Assembly (NCBI RefSeq): GCF_008107695.1
Contig: NZ_VIRG01000046.1
Span: 1-48,738 of the forward strand
DNA length: 48,738 nt
Direction of reading: 5' to 3'
From: Stappia sp. BW2
GTDB taxonomy: Bacteria; Pseudomonadota; Alphaproteobacteria; Rhizobiales; Stappiaceae
A program made the translations under genes and the position numbers. Positions 8,836 through 18,912 of this stretch are shown here, piece after piece. The notes below the pieces were generated by a model that did not search any database, was not told the DNA's origin, and saw nothing but the letters and a program-made list of their open reading frames with translations. Each line of letters starts with the position of its first letter. Position 1 is the stretch's first letter.

Positions 8836-10161
8836 CTAGTCGCACTTGGCGCCTTCGAACCCGCTGTTGATCCAGTCGATGGAGTTCATTCCGGCAGGTG
8901 GGTTAACGCACTCGGCGTCATAGCGAACGATGTCGACGAGGCTTGCCTTGCCGGTTTCCTTGTCGAATTCGTAGGTGCCATAGGCGGTTCCCTGGATCGC
9001 CTGGTGACCATTGGCCAGAGCCATGGACACCTTGCCGCTCGGGCCTTCCCATTCCAGGCCTTTCAGGGCACCGATGACCGCATCCTGATCCGTGCTGCCT
9101 GCCTTGTCGGCGGCCGCCTTCACACCCAGCAGAGCCTGCGCCATCTTGTAGGAAGGATAGGTTGGCAGGGTGCCGAACCGGTCGTAATAGGCCTTGCGGA
9201 ACCAGTCGTTCAGCTCGGATTCCGGGGCCAGGTCGCCATGGGGACCGCGTGCGCCGATGATCGTGCCGTCCGGCATCTGCGCGCCGAGGCGATGCATTGC
9301 CGTTTCGCCGGTTGTCAGCACCACCTTGGCGCGTTCGAAGATGCCACGAGCGGAGCCCTGGATGACAAAGGCCTCCATGTCGCCGCCCCAGAAGCTGGAA
9401 TGAACGACATCGGGTTTCGAGGTCAAGAGAGCCGATATCTCTGATCCGTATTGTCCGGCATAGATTTTCGGGAACTGCTCGGCCGCGATCTTGGCATTAC
9501 TGTCGATCTGCGCCATGGACGCGGAAAAGTCGCGCCAGGAGTCCTGTCCGAAGGCGTAGTTCTGGTTGATCCCGGCATAGGATCCGGTCTTCGCTCCGGT
9601 GTCGGCGAGGTAACGGGCCGCGGCAACATTGTCCATGGTGGCATGGGCGCCGGTGCGGAACGTGTACTGCGGATCAGTAACAATTTCCTCGAAGATCTGC
9701 GGCGTGCCGCAATCAAACAGGATCGTCAGCTTCTGCGCCTTCTCCGCTTCCGGCGCGATGGCCTTGCAGCTGCTGGACGAGATGTAGCCGAGAACCATGT
9801 CGACCTCGTCCTTTTCGACGAGCTTCTGATAGTCGGCGTTCTTCTGCTTGGAGTTTTCGTCAACGAAGATCGGGTCGATCGATTTTCCCGCCAGACCGGT
9901 GCTGGCATAGGGCGCTGGCACGGAGCCCGCGTTGATGGCCTCGATCATCAATTCGGCAGCATTGCGCGCAGGAACGCCGAAGGGACCCGCCGCCCCGCCG
10001 GACAGGAAGGTCACGAAGCCTATCTTGACGGATCCCTCCTCGGCCTGTGCAGGCGCAGCCGCGGCAAGCACCGAGGCCAGTCCGAGGGTCGTTGCCGTCA
10101 TGAGAATGTGTCTTGATTTCCGGATTGCGCTCGACCGCGCAGCCTGCTTGCCTGATGCCAT
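8836..10161 (-). CDS. livK: Periplasmic substrate-binding protein of the Liv-type transporter
   Basis: This 441-residue protein has a long N-terminal export signal (SRHILMTATTLGLASVLAAA, cleavage likely after AQA) and a Peripla_BP_6 type I fold: VKIGFVTFLSGGAAGPFG, then a KKAE-like second subdomain with YAFGQDSWRDF. It captures the substrate and delivers it to LivHM. I start at ATG 10161 behind GGAGGAGAACTGATC; the frame to 10287 runs into the control region. Conserved cysteines (SCKAIAPEAEK, FDCGTPQ, AECVNPP, AKCD) suggest disulfides in the periplasm. The protein is longer than E. coli LivK (about 370), as in many amide or urea-type binders, so the ligand is left open. Confidence 0.9.
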   Translation of the reverse strand: MASGKQAARSSAIRKSRHILMTATTLGLASVLAAAAPAQAEEGSVKIGFVTFLSGGAAGPFGVPARNAAELMIEAINAGSVPAPYASTGLAGKSIDPIFVDENSKQKNADYQKLVEKDEVDMVLGYISSSSCKAIAPEAEKAQKLTILFDCGTPQIFEEIVTDPQYTFRTGAHATMDNVAAARYLADTGAKTGSYAGINQNYAFGQDSWRDFSASMAQIDSNAKIAAEQFPKIYAGQYGSEISALLTSKPDVVHSSFWGGDMEAFVIQGSARGIFERAKVVLTTGETAMHRLGAQMPDGTIIGARGPHGDLAPESELNDWFRKAYYDRFGTLPTYPSYKMAQALLGVKAAADKAGSTDQDAVIGALKGLEWEGPSGKVSMALANGHQAIQGTAYGTYEFDKETGKASLVDIVRYDAECVNPPAGMNSIDWINSGFEGAKCD

Positions 10162-10342
10162 GATCAGTTCTCCTCCACTTGATCTTTCGAAGGGAAAGAC
10201 AGCCGCATGCACGCGGTCGGCTGGCACCCGGTGCCTACCTTCCTGTTCGGTGATGCGATTTTCCTCCCAATGCGCCTTGCAGCGCATGTCCTGGAGTTTT
10301 CAGTGGAAACGGGCGGAAAACCATGGATCGTGGAACGGTAAA

Positions 10343-10359
10343 TGAGCGGTAGGCGCTCA
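10343..10359. promoter_or_regulatory. Operator TGAGCG-N5-CGCTCA, distal livK site 1
   Basis: This is a perfect 17-bp dyad, TGAGCG GTAGG CGCTCA. The same arms and spacing occur upstream of the histidine-kinase gene at 14722-14738. It is the best candidate for the binding site of the NtrC-like regulator encoded next to it. Confidence 0.72.
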
Positions 10360-10373
10360 TTAGGCCGGGATCA

Positions 10374-10390
10374 TGCGCGGAGAGCGCTCA
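10374..10390. promoter_or_regulatory. Operator TGCGCG-N5-CGCTCA, distal livK site 2
   Basis: This dyad has one mismatch in its left arm and lies exactly 31 bases, about three helical turns, from the first site. Two dimers would bind on the same face of DNA, as in NtrC enhancers. Confidence 0.65.
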
Positions 10391-10409
10391 TATCGTGAAA
10401 TCGGGCCTA

Positions 10410-11641
10410 CTACCTACCGTCGTCAAGGACCGGCCAGGTCTCCGGGGGATAATAGATCCGCCAATCGCCCAGCATCACTTTTGCCGGTGCGTAGCTGTTG
10501 TCATAGACCGTCTTGCCGATGGCCTGGACCTGCAGCACCTGGTGACTGTCCGGATCCATTTTCGAGCGGAAACCCTCAGGGTCTTCCGGCAGGCTCAGTG
10601 TAAGCGTTTCAAGCTTCTCTCGAAGCTTGTTCCGGTCGTCGGCGCCGCCCGCGAGGCGCACGGCTTCGGCAATGGCCAGCACGCCGGCATAAGCGCCCTC
10701 AGCCGCATAGCTCGGATAGCGCCCGGCCTCTTCCCGAAAGGCCTCCACGAAGGATCGGTTGCGGTCTGTCGGTGGCCAGTTGATGTGATGCCGCGCCGAG
10801 AGAACAAGGCCGAGGGGCATGTCGTTTTCAAGTTCTGCCAGCACCTCGTAATTGCCGCCTGCGTCGAAATTCATGAACTGGACCCTGTCGAACAGGTCCA
10901 GCTGTTTCGCCTGCTTGACGAAGGTCACGAAATCGAGTCCCCACTGGCCGTTGACGACGATATCGGTTGGCGTCGCCATGAGCTGCTGGATATACGGGGT
11001 GAAATCGGTCTCAAAGACCTTCGGCCAGTATTCGCCCGTGATCTCGAAGTCAAGATTCTGCTGTGACAGGAAGGTTCGCAGATCGTCCCAGGCCTGGTAG
11101 CCGTATTCGTAGTCCGGACCGATGAACGCGATCCTGATCGGGTCCTTGCGCCCTCCATAGGTCTCCTGAATGAACTTGGCCCCGGCGCGCATCGACTGGC
11201 GCGTGTCGTTGCTGACGCGAAAATAGAAGGGATGCAGATCCTCGCTGGTCAGCGTCGGCGAGGCGTGGTCGGTGCCGATGAAGAAGACCCCGGCGTCGCG
11301 GGCAAACTCCGAGACGGCGCGCGCGACACTGGAATTGACCACGCCGCAGAGAAAATCGACCCTGTCCTCGTCGACCAGCCGCCGGGCGATCTGGAGAGAG
11401 CGGAGGGATTTCGAGCGCGTGTCCTCGATCAACACCTCGACCTGCGGATACCCGAACGCTTCCAGGGTTTTCAGATGCTGCTGTGCGAGCTTGATGGCGA
11501 CCGCGCTGTCGCGGCCGTAAAGCGCCCCCGGCCCCGTCAGCGGATAGAGACAGCCGGCCTTCACCCGGAGAGGCTCGTCCGCGGCGGCCGGGCCACCCAG
11601 AAAAAGACAGAACAGAATGGCCCGGAAAATGTCGACGGTCT

Positions 11642-11645
<4 letters not shown>
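10410..11645 (-). CDS. Periplasmic binding protein of the sensor operon
   Basis: This 411-residue protein has a signal peptide (MKTVDIFRAILFCLFLGGPAAA) and a Peripla_BP_6 fold: VKAGCLYPLTGPGALYG, VDFLCGVVNSSVARA, FFIGTDHAS, IAFIGPDYEYGYQAWDDL. It is a LivK-like protein but is not next to a permease of its own. Its ATG overlaps the response-regulator stop by four bases. The likeliest role is a ligand-presenting co-sensor for the kinase's periplasmic domain. A second binding protein for LivHMGF is the alternative. The stop lies at the edge of the livK control region. Confidence 0.85.
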
Positions 11646-12966
<1,321 letters not shown>

Positions 12967-12970
<4 letters not shown>

Positions 12971-14649
12971 GCCGGCCTCTCCTGTGCCGCATCGTGTTTC
13001 GGAAAAACAAGAATGACCGTCGTGCCGTGACCGGCCTCGCTCTCGATGAACATCTGGCCGCCGTTCGTCTCCACCAGCTGCTTGGTGACGGGCAGCCCGA
13101 GCCCGGAGCCCTTTCCCCGGGTCGTGAAGAAGGGACGGAGCACCTTGGACCTGGTCTCCGCATCCATGCCCGTTCCATCGTCTGCCACACTCACGACGAC
13201 CTTGCCGTCATCGCGATAGGCACGCAGCTGGAGGTGACCGCCGTCGGGCATTGCGTCGATCCCGTTGAGGGTCAGGTTCAGGAGGATCTGGCTGAAATGC
13301 GCACGGTCCATCTCAATCTGCAGACTGGACTCGCCCGAGAGATCGATGACGATATTCTTCTCGTGCGCGGTTGTGGCCAGCAGCGTCCGGATGGTGCGGA
13401 AGGCTTCCCGGATCAGGACCGGCTCGCGCACCGGCGGACTGGGCTTGGCATAGTTCAGGAACTCGCCGATGGTCTTGTCGACGCGCGTGATTTCCGAGGA
13501 AATCACCTCGAACATCTTTTGCCGTTCCGCGTCCTGCTCATTGCGTTTCAGCCCGTGAACGGTCGTCACCACAGTCGCCAGCGGATTGCGGATCTCGTGG
13601 GCGATCCCCGCCGCCATGCCTCCGAGCGCGGCGCGCCTTTCGACCTCGACCCGCGAGGTGATCAGGTTTTCAAGCTGTTCGCGCATACGGTTGTAGGAAC
13701 GTGCCAGCGACCCCAGTTCACCCGGCCCGTCCTCCGAAACGGAAACGCCGAAATTGCCGTTGGCGATCGCCTGGGCGCCCTCGTTCAGCGGAAGCAGGTA
13801 ACCGGTAAGCTTTTGGGACATCATGAAAAAGAGGACGACCAGCCCGAGAGCGGAAACGATGGCCGCTATCAGGAGGATATACCGGATGCGATTCCGTGGC
13901 TCCTCCAGATCGCCCCCGCCATCGACCAGCTGGATGCGCCATCCCGGCAGGAACTGGCGGGAGCGGGCGAGAATGTCCGCTTCCTCGGCACGGGTTCCGA
14001 CGGGTGTCAGGCGCTCCCGGTCGAACACGACGATCTGCGGCTGGTAGACACCAGGTTCGACGAGCTGCGCGGCCAGTTCCGTAAGCGAGGCCAGCCGCAT
14101 GCGGAGCGAAACCATGCCGATCTGTTTCTGGTTGAACAGGACGGGCATGCGGATCAGGAACCAGCCGGGACGCCCGTTTTCAGGCAGGACCGGGCCAAGC
14201 ACCTCCACCACACCATGCTGAACCAGCGGCAGCGTGGTCAGGTCCGCAGGCTCTTCCCTTGCGCGGTTCCTTGGTACCGTTGCGACGGTTTCGCCGGAGA
14301 CCCGGGACAGTTCGATGGCATAGACATCCGGGCTTTCGACTTCCAGCAACAGGAAGTCCCGCATCAGGGGCGAGATCGAATTGCTATCCGGCTCGAGAAA
14401 GAAGTCGGTTGTGTCGGGAAGGTCGACGATGCTTTCCAGTTTGTTGACCTGAACGGCCATGAAGTTGCTCATCTGGACCGCCGCCCCTTCCAGGTGAGCA
14501 TTCACGCGGTTGGTGACGAGATTGTCGATCAGGTTGGCGCTGTAGCGGTCATAAAGCGTCGCGATCAGGACAAGCGGAATCAGGGCCGCAACAACTGCAC
14601 CCCAGAGATACCTCCTCGCCAGATTGAGCCTTTTGGCTCCGAATGGCAT
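12967..14649 (-). CDS. Membrane sensor histidine kinase, cache-HAMP type
   Basis: This 560-residue kinase has a membrane segment at about 15-34, a periplasmic domain of roughly 220 residues (dCache-like) to about 255, a second membrane segment at 257-280, a HAMP linker (LLPLNEGAQAIANGNF), HisKA with His351 in AGIAHEIRNPL and a HATPase_c domain with N-box NLTLNGIDAM, G1 DDGTGM and G2 GKGSGLGL. The domain order resembles DctB-type kinases. ATG 14649 is chosen over the TTG three bases earlier. It overlaps the regulator gene by four bases. Expression is probably autoregulated from the dyad about 70 bases upstream. Confidence 0.92.
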
Positions 14650-14721
14650 CAAACTGCCTGTCCTCCCGCCGATCAGATTATGCCAGATCAGACCGGCTTC
14701 CTATTGCACGGCTCTGATTTT

Positions 14722-14738
14722 TGAGCGGAAACCGCTCA
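14722..14738. promoter_or_regulatory. Operator TGAGCG-N5-CGCTCA upstream of the kinase gene
   Basis: TGAGCG GAAAC CGCTCA is a perfect 17-bp dyad 73 bases before the kinase ATG. Arms and spacer length equal those of the livK sites. The IS6 remnant begins only eight bases further upstream, so any more distal site or promoter may have been replaced. Confidence 0.72.
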
Positions 14739-14745
14739 TACCTTT

Positions 14746-15035
14746 CAGGCAGTGTCCTGGTAGCTGCGGTATTCACCGAGCTACTGCGATCTGGAGGACA
14801 TATCCCTGGAACGCGGCTTTCAAGTCGATCACGGCACAATCAAGCGGTGGGGCCTGGCCTACGCTCCATTGATGGAAAAACGATTGTCCCGGTTCCGAAA
14901 ACCGCATTGCGGCACGGTCCGCATCAAGGCCAATGGCGTTATCTGTATCGAGCCATTGATAAGCAGGGAAATCCGGTCGACTTCCTGCTCACGGCAGAGC
15001 GCAAGCTGAGTGCGGCCAAGCAGTTTCTGAATAGG
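14746..15035 (+). mobile_element. IS6-family remnant, internal transposase fragment
   Basis: The DNA follows the transposase gene of the intact IS6 at 34905-35796, from CAGGCAGTGTCCTGG to about 15035, with both termini missing. An in-frame stop (TGG-TAG), frameshifts and a deletion between two CGCATC repeats show decay. Readable pieces include YLYRAIDKQGNPVDFLLTAE. The fragment now forms the left border of the kinase operator and the right border of the SDR gene. Confidence 0.82.
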
Positions 15036-15918
15036 CCATCAAGTCACTTTGCAAATTGCTGTCATGCGTTTCCGGGGAGTCTTTCGCGGTCTTGAGACGG
15101 TAATCAATGTGCAAGCCCGTGTGAGGGGCCAGGTCAGGATGAGCCATCAGCTTTGCCAAAGCGTCTCCTGATTGGGTTGTTGTACTAAACCCGGAGAGCA
15201 TGCCAGCGAAGACCGGGAAGACTGTAGCCCAGGCGAATTTCGCAACAAGGCCGAGATCTCGCACAATCTGCGTGCCGGGAACCGTGCCCGGATCAAAAGC
15301 GATCAGTCTTACGTTTTCATGGATCTTCACGGGTTCCTTTGAAAACACATAAAGCAGCACGCAAAATTTCGATGTCGCATAGCGATCGCGGGCGCCCTGG
15401 GCCGGGGAGCTTGTCTCGCTCAACGCGCCTACCGAGACTTTGGCGGCGCTTGAATACTTTTGGCCGTGATACCCCAAAAATTTGCCGACTGGGTCAGCCT
15501 TGTTATGGGCGCCACTTGCAGTGAGAATGATCGCACCATTATTCTCCATAAGCGGCTGCAAAAGCTGGCTCAGGCAGTAGTGGCCTAAATAGTTGGCCGC
15601 AAAACACTCCTCCACGCCGTCTTCTGTAAACCTCGCCGCGTTTGAAGGTTGCATTCCTGCGTTCAGACCAAGTGCTGCTATCTTCCGGCCTGCAGATGCA
15701 TTTTGGACAAAGCCGGCGAATGCTCTGACCGATTTCAGGGATGATGTATCAAGGGGCGCGACTTTCAGGCGGTCCTCCGGTGCCAACCGCCTGAGAGCTT
15801 CTGCGCGTTCCGGATCACGGGCGCCAACGATCAATTCATGCCGTGGATTTTCGAGCAATTGCCGCGCCGCCTGCAACCCAATGCCCGACGTTGCGCCTGT
15901 CATGACGAACAAAGACAT
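14989..15918 (-). CDS. Short-chain dehydrogenase/reductase with IS-derived C-terminus
   Basis: This 309-residue SDR has the NAD(P) motif TGATSGIG near the N-terminus, LGLNAGMQ (NNAG-like), a catalytic Ser in ILTASGAH and a spaced YATSKFC giving the YxxxK pair. The architecture resembles protochlorophyllide reductase or retinol dehydrogenase-like SDRs. Start 15918 follows GGAGTTCAGTA and overlaps the stop of the upstream gene. The last 15-20 residues are read from the IS6 remnant, so the native C-terminus has been lost or replaced. The core domain is intact and activity is possible. Confidence 0.82.
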   Translation of the reverse strand: MSLFVMTGATSGIGLQAARQLLENPRHELIVGARDPERAEALRRLAPEDRLKVAPLDTSSLKSVRAFAGFVQNASAGRKIAALGLNAGMQPSNAARFTEDGVEECFAANYLGHYCLSQLLQPLMENNGAIILTASGAHNKADPVGKFLGYHGQKYSSAAKVSVGALSETSSPAQGARDRYATSKFCVLLYVFSKEPVKIHENVRLIAFDPGTVPGTQIVRDLGLVAKFAWATVFPVFAGMLSGFSTTTQSGDALAKLMAHPDLAPHTGLHIDYRLKTAKDSPETHDSNLQSDLMAYSETAWPHSACALP

Positions 15919-16337
15919 TACTGAACTCCATTCGCGGTCTGCAGCGACGCCCTCGCATTTCTCCAAAAATACACAAACCCGAACAACAGCCCGACGTGCA
16001 ACACCGTATTCGGGATGAACGACAGCACGGATCCGTAGACACCCAACGCATAAGCCAGAGGGTCAACGGGCAGGATCAGAAGCTGAAGAAGAGCATTGGC
16101 CATAAGCAGGCTGACCATTGTTGGCGATGTTTCGTCAGCGCGCACGAGAAAATTCAACACCCCAAAACTCAAAAGAAAAACGCCAGCAGTTCGCGCCATG
16201 ACCAGCCCTGTTTCGCTGGGGACAGCATACTTCATATCGACGAGAAGAATGTTTGGAAGGAAGGTGGCAATAAACCCGATGCTCAACGCAATGAGGGAGG
16301 CAATAGTCAGGAAGATCTTTCGATTCATGTCAGTCAT
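15918..16337 (-). CDS. Small four-helix membrane protein
   Basis: This 139-residue protein has four hydrophobic segments (about 8-28, 46-64, 73-91 and 104-124) and short charged loops. It resembles small DUF4345-like or DoxX-neighbour membrane proteins, but I cannot assign a family firmly. It overlaps the truncated TetR gene by four bases (ATGA) and touches the SDR start, so the three form one operon. TetR-SDR-membrane protein sets like this are common accessory detoxification units; the function here is unknown. Confidence 0.65.
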   Translation of the reverse strand: MTDMNRKIFLTIASLIALSIGFIATFLPNILLVDMKYAVPSETGLVMARTAGVFLLSFGVLNFLVRADETSPTMVSLLMANALLQLLILPVDPLAYALGVYGSVLSFIPNTVLHVGLLFGFVYFWRNARASLQTANGVQ

Positions 16338-16621
16338 CCATTTATTTCAGAGGAGCGATTGATCGGGCCAAACCCTGGCGTCGATACAATTTGGTCTTGC
16401 GACGTGCCTGTTTGTTGGAGCGCGGCCAGTCCGTTCATCACCGCATAAGTTTGAGTGGCAAATACTCCAGCCAACATCTGCTCAGGCAGGTCGCCTTGAG
16501 CCTGTGCCCGCGCCGAAACAGCCTCCAACGCAGGCCGAACGCGCCGCAATCCCAACTGGCCAAACGCGCTCATGGTGCGATCAAGAACATCGTCGAGATC
16601 AAATTGAATCTGGTGGAGCAT
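16334..16621 (-). pseudogene. TetR-family regulator with the DNA-binding helices deleted
   Basis: The 95-residue frame begins with a TetR first helix (FDLDDVLDRTMSAFGQLG) and then jumps directly to a TetR C-terminal ligand domain (ALEAVSARAQAQGDLPEQMLA, split here by a short deletion junction). The helix-turn-helix and about 80-100 further residues of a normal 190-residue protein are missing without loss of frame. ATG 16621 has AAGGAAG upstream. It cannot bind DNA in the usual way, so the downstream genes are probably derepressed. Confidence 0.7.
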
Positions 16622-16636
16622 AGGCTTCCTTAATTC

Positions 16637-16652
16637 TAGAACGATCATTCTA
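16637..16652. promoter_or_regulatory. TetR-type operator TAGAAYGATCRTTCTA
   Basis: TAGAACGATCATTCTA is a near-perfect 16-bp dyad of a kind used by many TetR repressors. It overlaps the presumed -10 region of the minus-strand operon, whose TTGACA -35 lies at 16667-16672. A second perfect dyad (GAGGCTTG-T-CAAGCCTC) covers that -35 at 16662-16678. The repressor gene has lost its DNA-binding part, so the site may now be orphaned. Confidence 0.6.
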
Positions 16653-16678
16653 TAACTAGGCGAGGCTTGTCAAGCCTC

Positions 16679-16978
16679 ACTGGTTTGCCTTGGGTTTTTT
16701 AGAAATGGCCACGGGCTTACGGCGTTCCGATCGGCCAATGCGCGCAGGCAAGGGCTGTGGAAGCGAAGAGCGAAGCGTTGTGAGCTGGGCGGTGGGAAAA
16801 GGTTGCAGACGGAGGAGAAGTTCGAGACGAAACGCTCCCCACTAAATCAGCGCACTCACAGATCGCAAAATGCCAAATTATTAGGCAATTTTGCGGGTAT
16901 CTGCTTTCAAAAATGTCTTGCGCATCCTATTTAAACCCATAAACATACAGTACGTTCTGTTTTTAATAGAGGTGCCGA
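16679..16978. promoter_or_regulatory. Intergenic region upstream of the ABC/M24 operon
   Basis: This stretch holds no gene. It contains a hairpin with arms GCAAAATGCC and GGCAATTTTGC (16865-16894). It also contains a dyad with ACAG (16947-16950) and CTGT (16957-16960) inside AT-rich DNA, 19 bases before the permease start. That dyad is a plausible site for the TetR regulator encoded at the end of the operon. No clear -35/-10 pair can be fixed. Confidence 0.45.
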
Positions 16979-17788
16979 ATGGCCCGTGCTCTGACATCTC
17001 GCCTCCTGTTCGGCTCGCTGATCGTGCTGCTCTATCTTTTCCTGCTGCTGCCGGTGCTGGGGATTACATATGTCAGCTTCTTCAACAGCCAGTTCTTGTC
17101 GTTCCCACCTCCCGGATACACGTTGCGTTGGTTCGCCAACGTGTTCGAGCAGGAGGCGCTGATCAGCGGCTTCATCACGAGTGCCGAGGTCGCCGTCCTC
17201 GCTTCTTTGATCGGCGTTGTGTCCGGCGTACTGGCAAGCCTGGCGCTGGTTCACTTCGAGTTTCCCGGCCGTGAAGCAATCAAGAGCTTCCTTCTTGCTC
17301 CCCTCCTTGTTCCGGGGATCGTAATCGGCACGGCGCTCTACGTCTTCTACATCCAGATTGCCCAGTCTACGGGCTGGAACCCGACACGCTCGCTTGTCGG
17401 CCTGGTGATAGCGCATGTGATGCTGACCATCCCCTGGTCGGTGCGCCTGATCGCGGCTTCCATGGGGATGCTGGACCGTTCGGTGGAAGAAGCTGCGCGA
17501 AACCTGGGGGCCGGCGCGCTAAAGGCATTTCTTCTCGTGACGCTGCCGCGCATGCGTGCGGGGATCGTCGCCGCGGCTCTGTTTTCATTCGTAATCAGCT
17601 TCGAGAACCTCGAGGTCTCCGTGCTGCTGGTTCAACCCGGCGCCACAACGTTACCAATCGCGATGCTCCAGTACATCGAGTGGAACATGGACCCGACACT
17701 CGCGGCCGCCAGCACAGTGCAGATCCTCGTTATCGGTGCGCTGCTGCTGATTTCCGACCGTTTCGTCAAGCTCTCTCAGGTGGTGTGA
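16979..17788 (+). CDS. Spermidine/putrescine-type ABC permease (PotC-like)
   Basis: This 269-residue inner-membrane permease has six hydrophobic segments and a BPD_transp_1 domain. The EAA loop reads EEAARNLGAGALKAFLLVTLP near residue 178, split across the conserved EAA and G positions. GAGGTGC precedes the ATG. It forms the channel with the PotB-like permease at 19966. The substrate class is small cationic or amide compounds, such as polyamines, opines or betaines; the exact one is not readable. Confidence 0.88.
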   Translation: MARALTSRLLFGSLIVLLYLFLLLPVLGITYVSFFNSQFLSFPPPGYTLRWFANVFEQEALISGFITSAEVAVLASLIGVVSGVLASLALVHFEFPGREAIKSFLLAPLLVPGIVIGTALYVFYIQIAQSTGWNPTRSLVGLVIAHVMLTIPWSVRLIAASMGMLDRSVEEAARNLGAGALKAFLLVTLPRMRAGIVAAALFSFVISFENLEVSVLLVQPGATTLPIAMLQYIEWNMDPTLAAASTVQILVIGALLLISDRFVKLSQVV

Positions 17789-17789
17789 T

Positions 17790-18854
17790 ATGGCCGAGCT
17801 CGTAATTCGTAACCTTGTGAAGACCTATGGCGACCACCGCGTGGTCGACACCATCAACCTCAAGGCAGAGACCGCAGAACTGGTGGCCCTGTTAGGCCCC
17901 TCGGGCTGCGGAAAGACGACGCTTCTACGCTCGATTGCCGGATTTGTGCCCATCTCCTCCGGGTCCATCGAGATCGACGGACGAGACGTCAGCAAGCTGG
18001 CACCGAACAAGCGCAACACCGGCATGGTGTTTCAAAATTACGCGCTTTTCCCCCACATGAGCGTGGCGGAGAATGTTGCCTTCGGCCTGGCCATGCGCAA
18101 GGTTCCCAAGTCGGAAATCGAAAAGCGCGTAGCACATGCCCTCGACCTGGTGTCGCTGACGGACTACGCCGAGCGACGTCCGCGTGCGCTATCGGGCGGC
18201 CAGCAGCAGCGTGTGGCCGTAGCCCGCGCCCTTGTGGTCAACCCGGACGTCTTCCTGCTCGATGAACCCTTGTCGAACCTCGACGCCAAGCTGCGTATGA
18301 GCGTTGGAATGCAACTGCGTGCCCTTCAGCAGAAGCTTGGTCTCACAACGGTCTTCGTCACTCACGACCAGAAGGAGGCCCTGATGATGGCCGATCGGCT
18401 GGTTATCATGCGCGCCGGCCGGGTCGTGCAGGAAGGCACGGCGGAGCATCTTTACCAGGAACCCGCGACGCGCTTTGTCGCCGACTTTCTGGGCCACTCC
18501 AACGTGTTGACGGGAACGCCTGTCGAAGGCGGTTTCAGAACCGATGGTGGCATCAAGCTGCCAAGCGCCAGCACCGACGGGCCACGCGTTCTTGCCGTTC
18601 GGCCCGAGAACCTGCTGCTGGGCGGCGAGACGGAAGGCGTCGAAACGGTACTGGACGCCACGGTCGAGACAGTCACCTACCTCGGTTCCATAACCGAGGC
18701 GAGCCTCTTGCTCCCTGGCGGCGAGCGCGTCGTCGCACATCACCAGAACCGAACCGGCAGGGAACTGCACCTGGCGGTCGGTGACACGATCCGTGTTGGC
18801 TGGCGTACCAACGCCACCCAGCTCCTCATTGACGACATGTCCGAGGCGGCCTGA
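17790..18854 (+). CDS. Spermidine/putrescine-type ABC ATPase (PotA-like)
   Basis: This 354-residue ATPase begins two bases after the permease stop. It has Walker A GPSGCGKT near residue 35, the signature LSGGQQQRVAVARAL, Walker B VFLLDEPLSNLD and the H-loop VFVTHDQKEA. A C-terminal TOBE domain covers about 250-350. The length is normal for PotA, UgpC or FbpC-type importers. It energises the two permeases of this operon from the cytoplasm. Confidence 0.92.
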   Translation: MAELVIRNLVKTYGDHRVVDTINLKAETAELVALLGPSGCGKTTLLRSIAGFVPISSGSIEIDGRDVSKLAPNKRNTGMVFQNYALFPHMSVAENVAFGLAMRKVPKSEIEKRVAHALDLVSLTDYAERRPRALSGGQQQRVAVARALVVNPDVFLLDEPLSNLDAKLRMSVGMQLRALQQKLGLTTVFVTHDQKEALMMADRLVIMRAGRVVQEGTAEHLYQEPATRFVADFLGHSNVLTGTPVEGGFRTDGGIKLPSASTDGPRVLAVRPENLLLGGETEGVETVLDATVETVTYLGSITEASLLLPGGERVVAHHQNRTGRELHLAVGDTIRVGWRTNATQLLIDDMSEAA

Positions 18855-18912
18855 CCCGGCCGCCCCGCTGCCTTCACCTTCCCAGTCCATAAGAAAACCT
18901 TCGGAGAAGACA

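Larger units (their letters stand above)
10162..10409 (-). promoter_or_regulatory. livK control region
   Basis: This 248-base gap between the sensor operon and livK holds two 17-bp operators (10343-10390). It also holds a GG-N10-GC element reading TTGGGAGGAAAATCGCA on the minus strand (10254-10270), which matches the sigma-54 consensus at the invariant GG and GC and 9 of 12 positions overall. If real, the start of transcription would fall near 10243, about 100-150 bases from the operators. A sigma-70 promoter is an equal possibility because the regulator lacks GAFTGA. Confidence 0.5.

Noticed and set aside
12994..14724. 576-codon plus-strand frame opposite the histidine kinase
   Set aside because: Antisense shadow; the minus strand has all kinase motifs in order.
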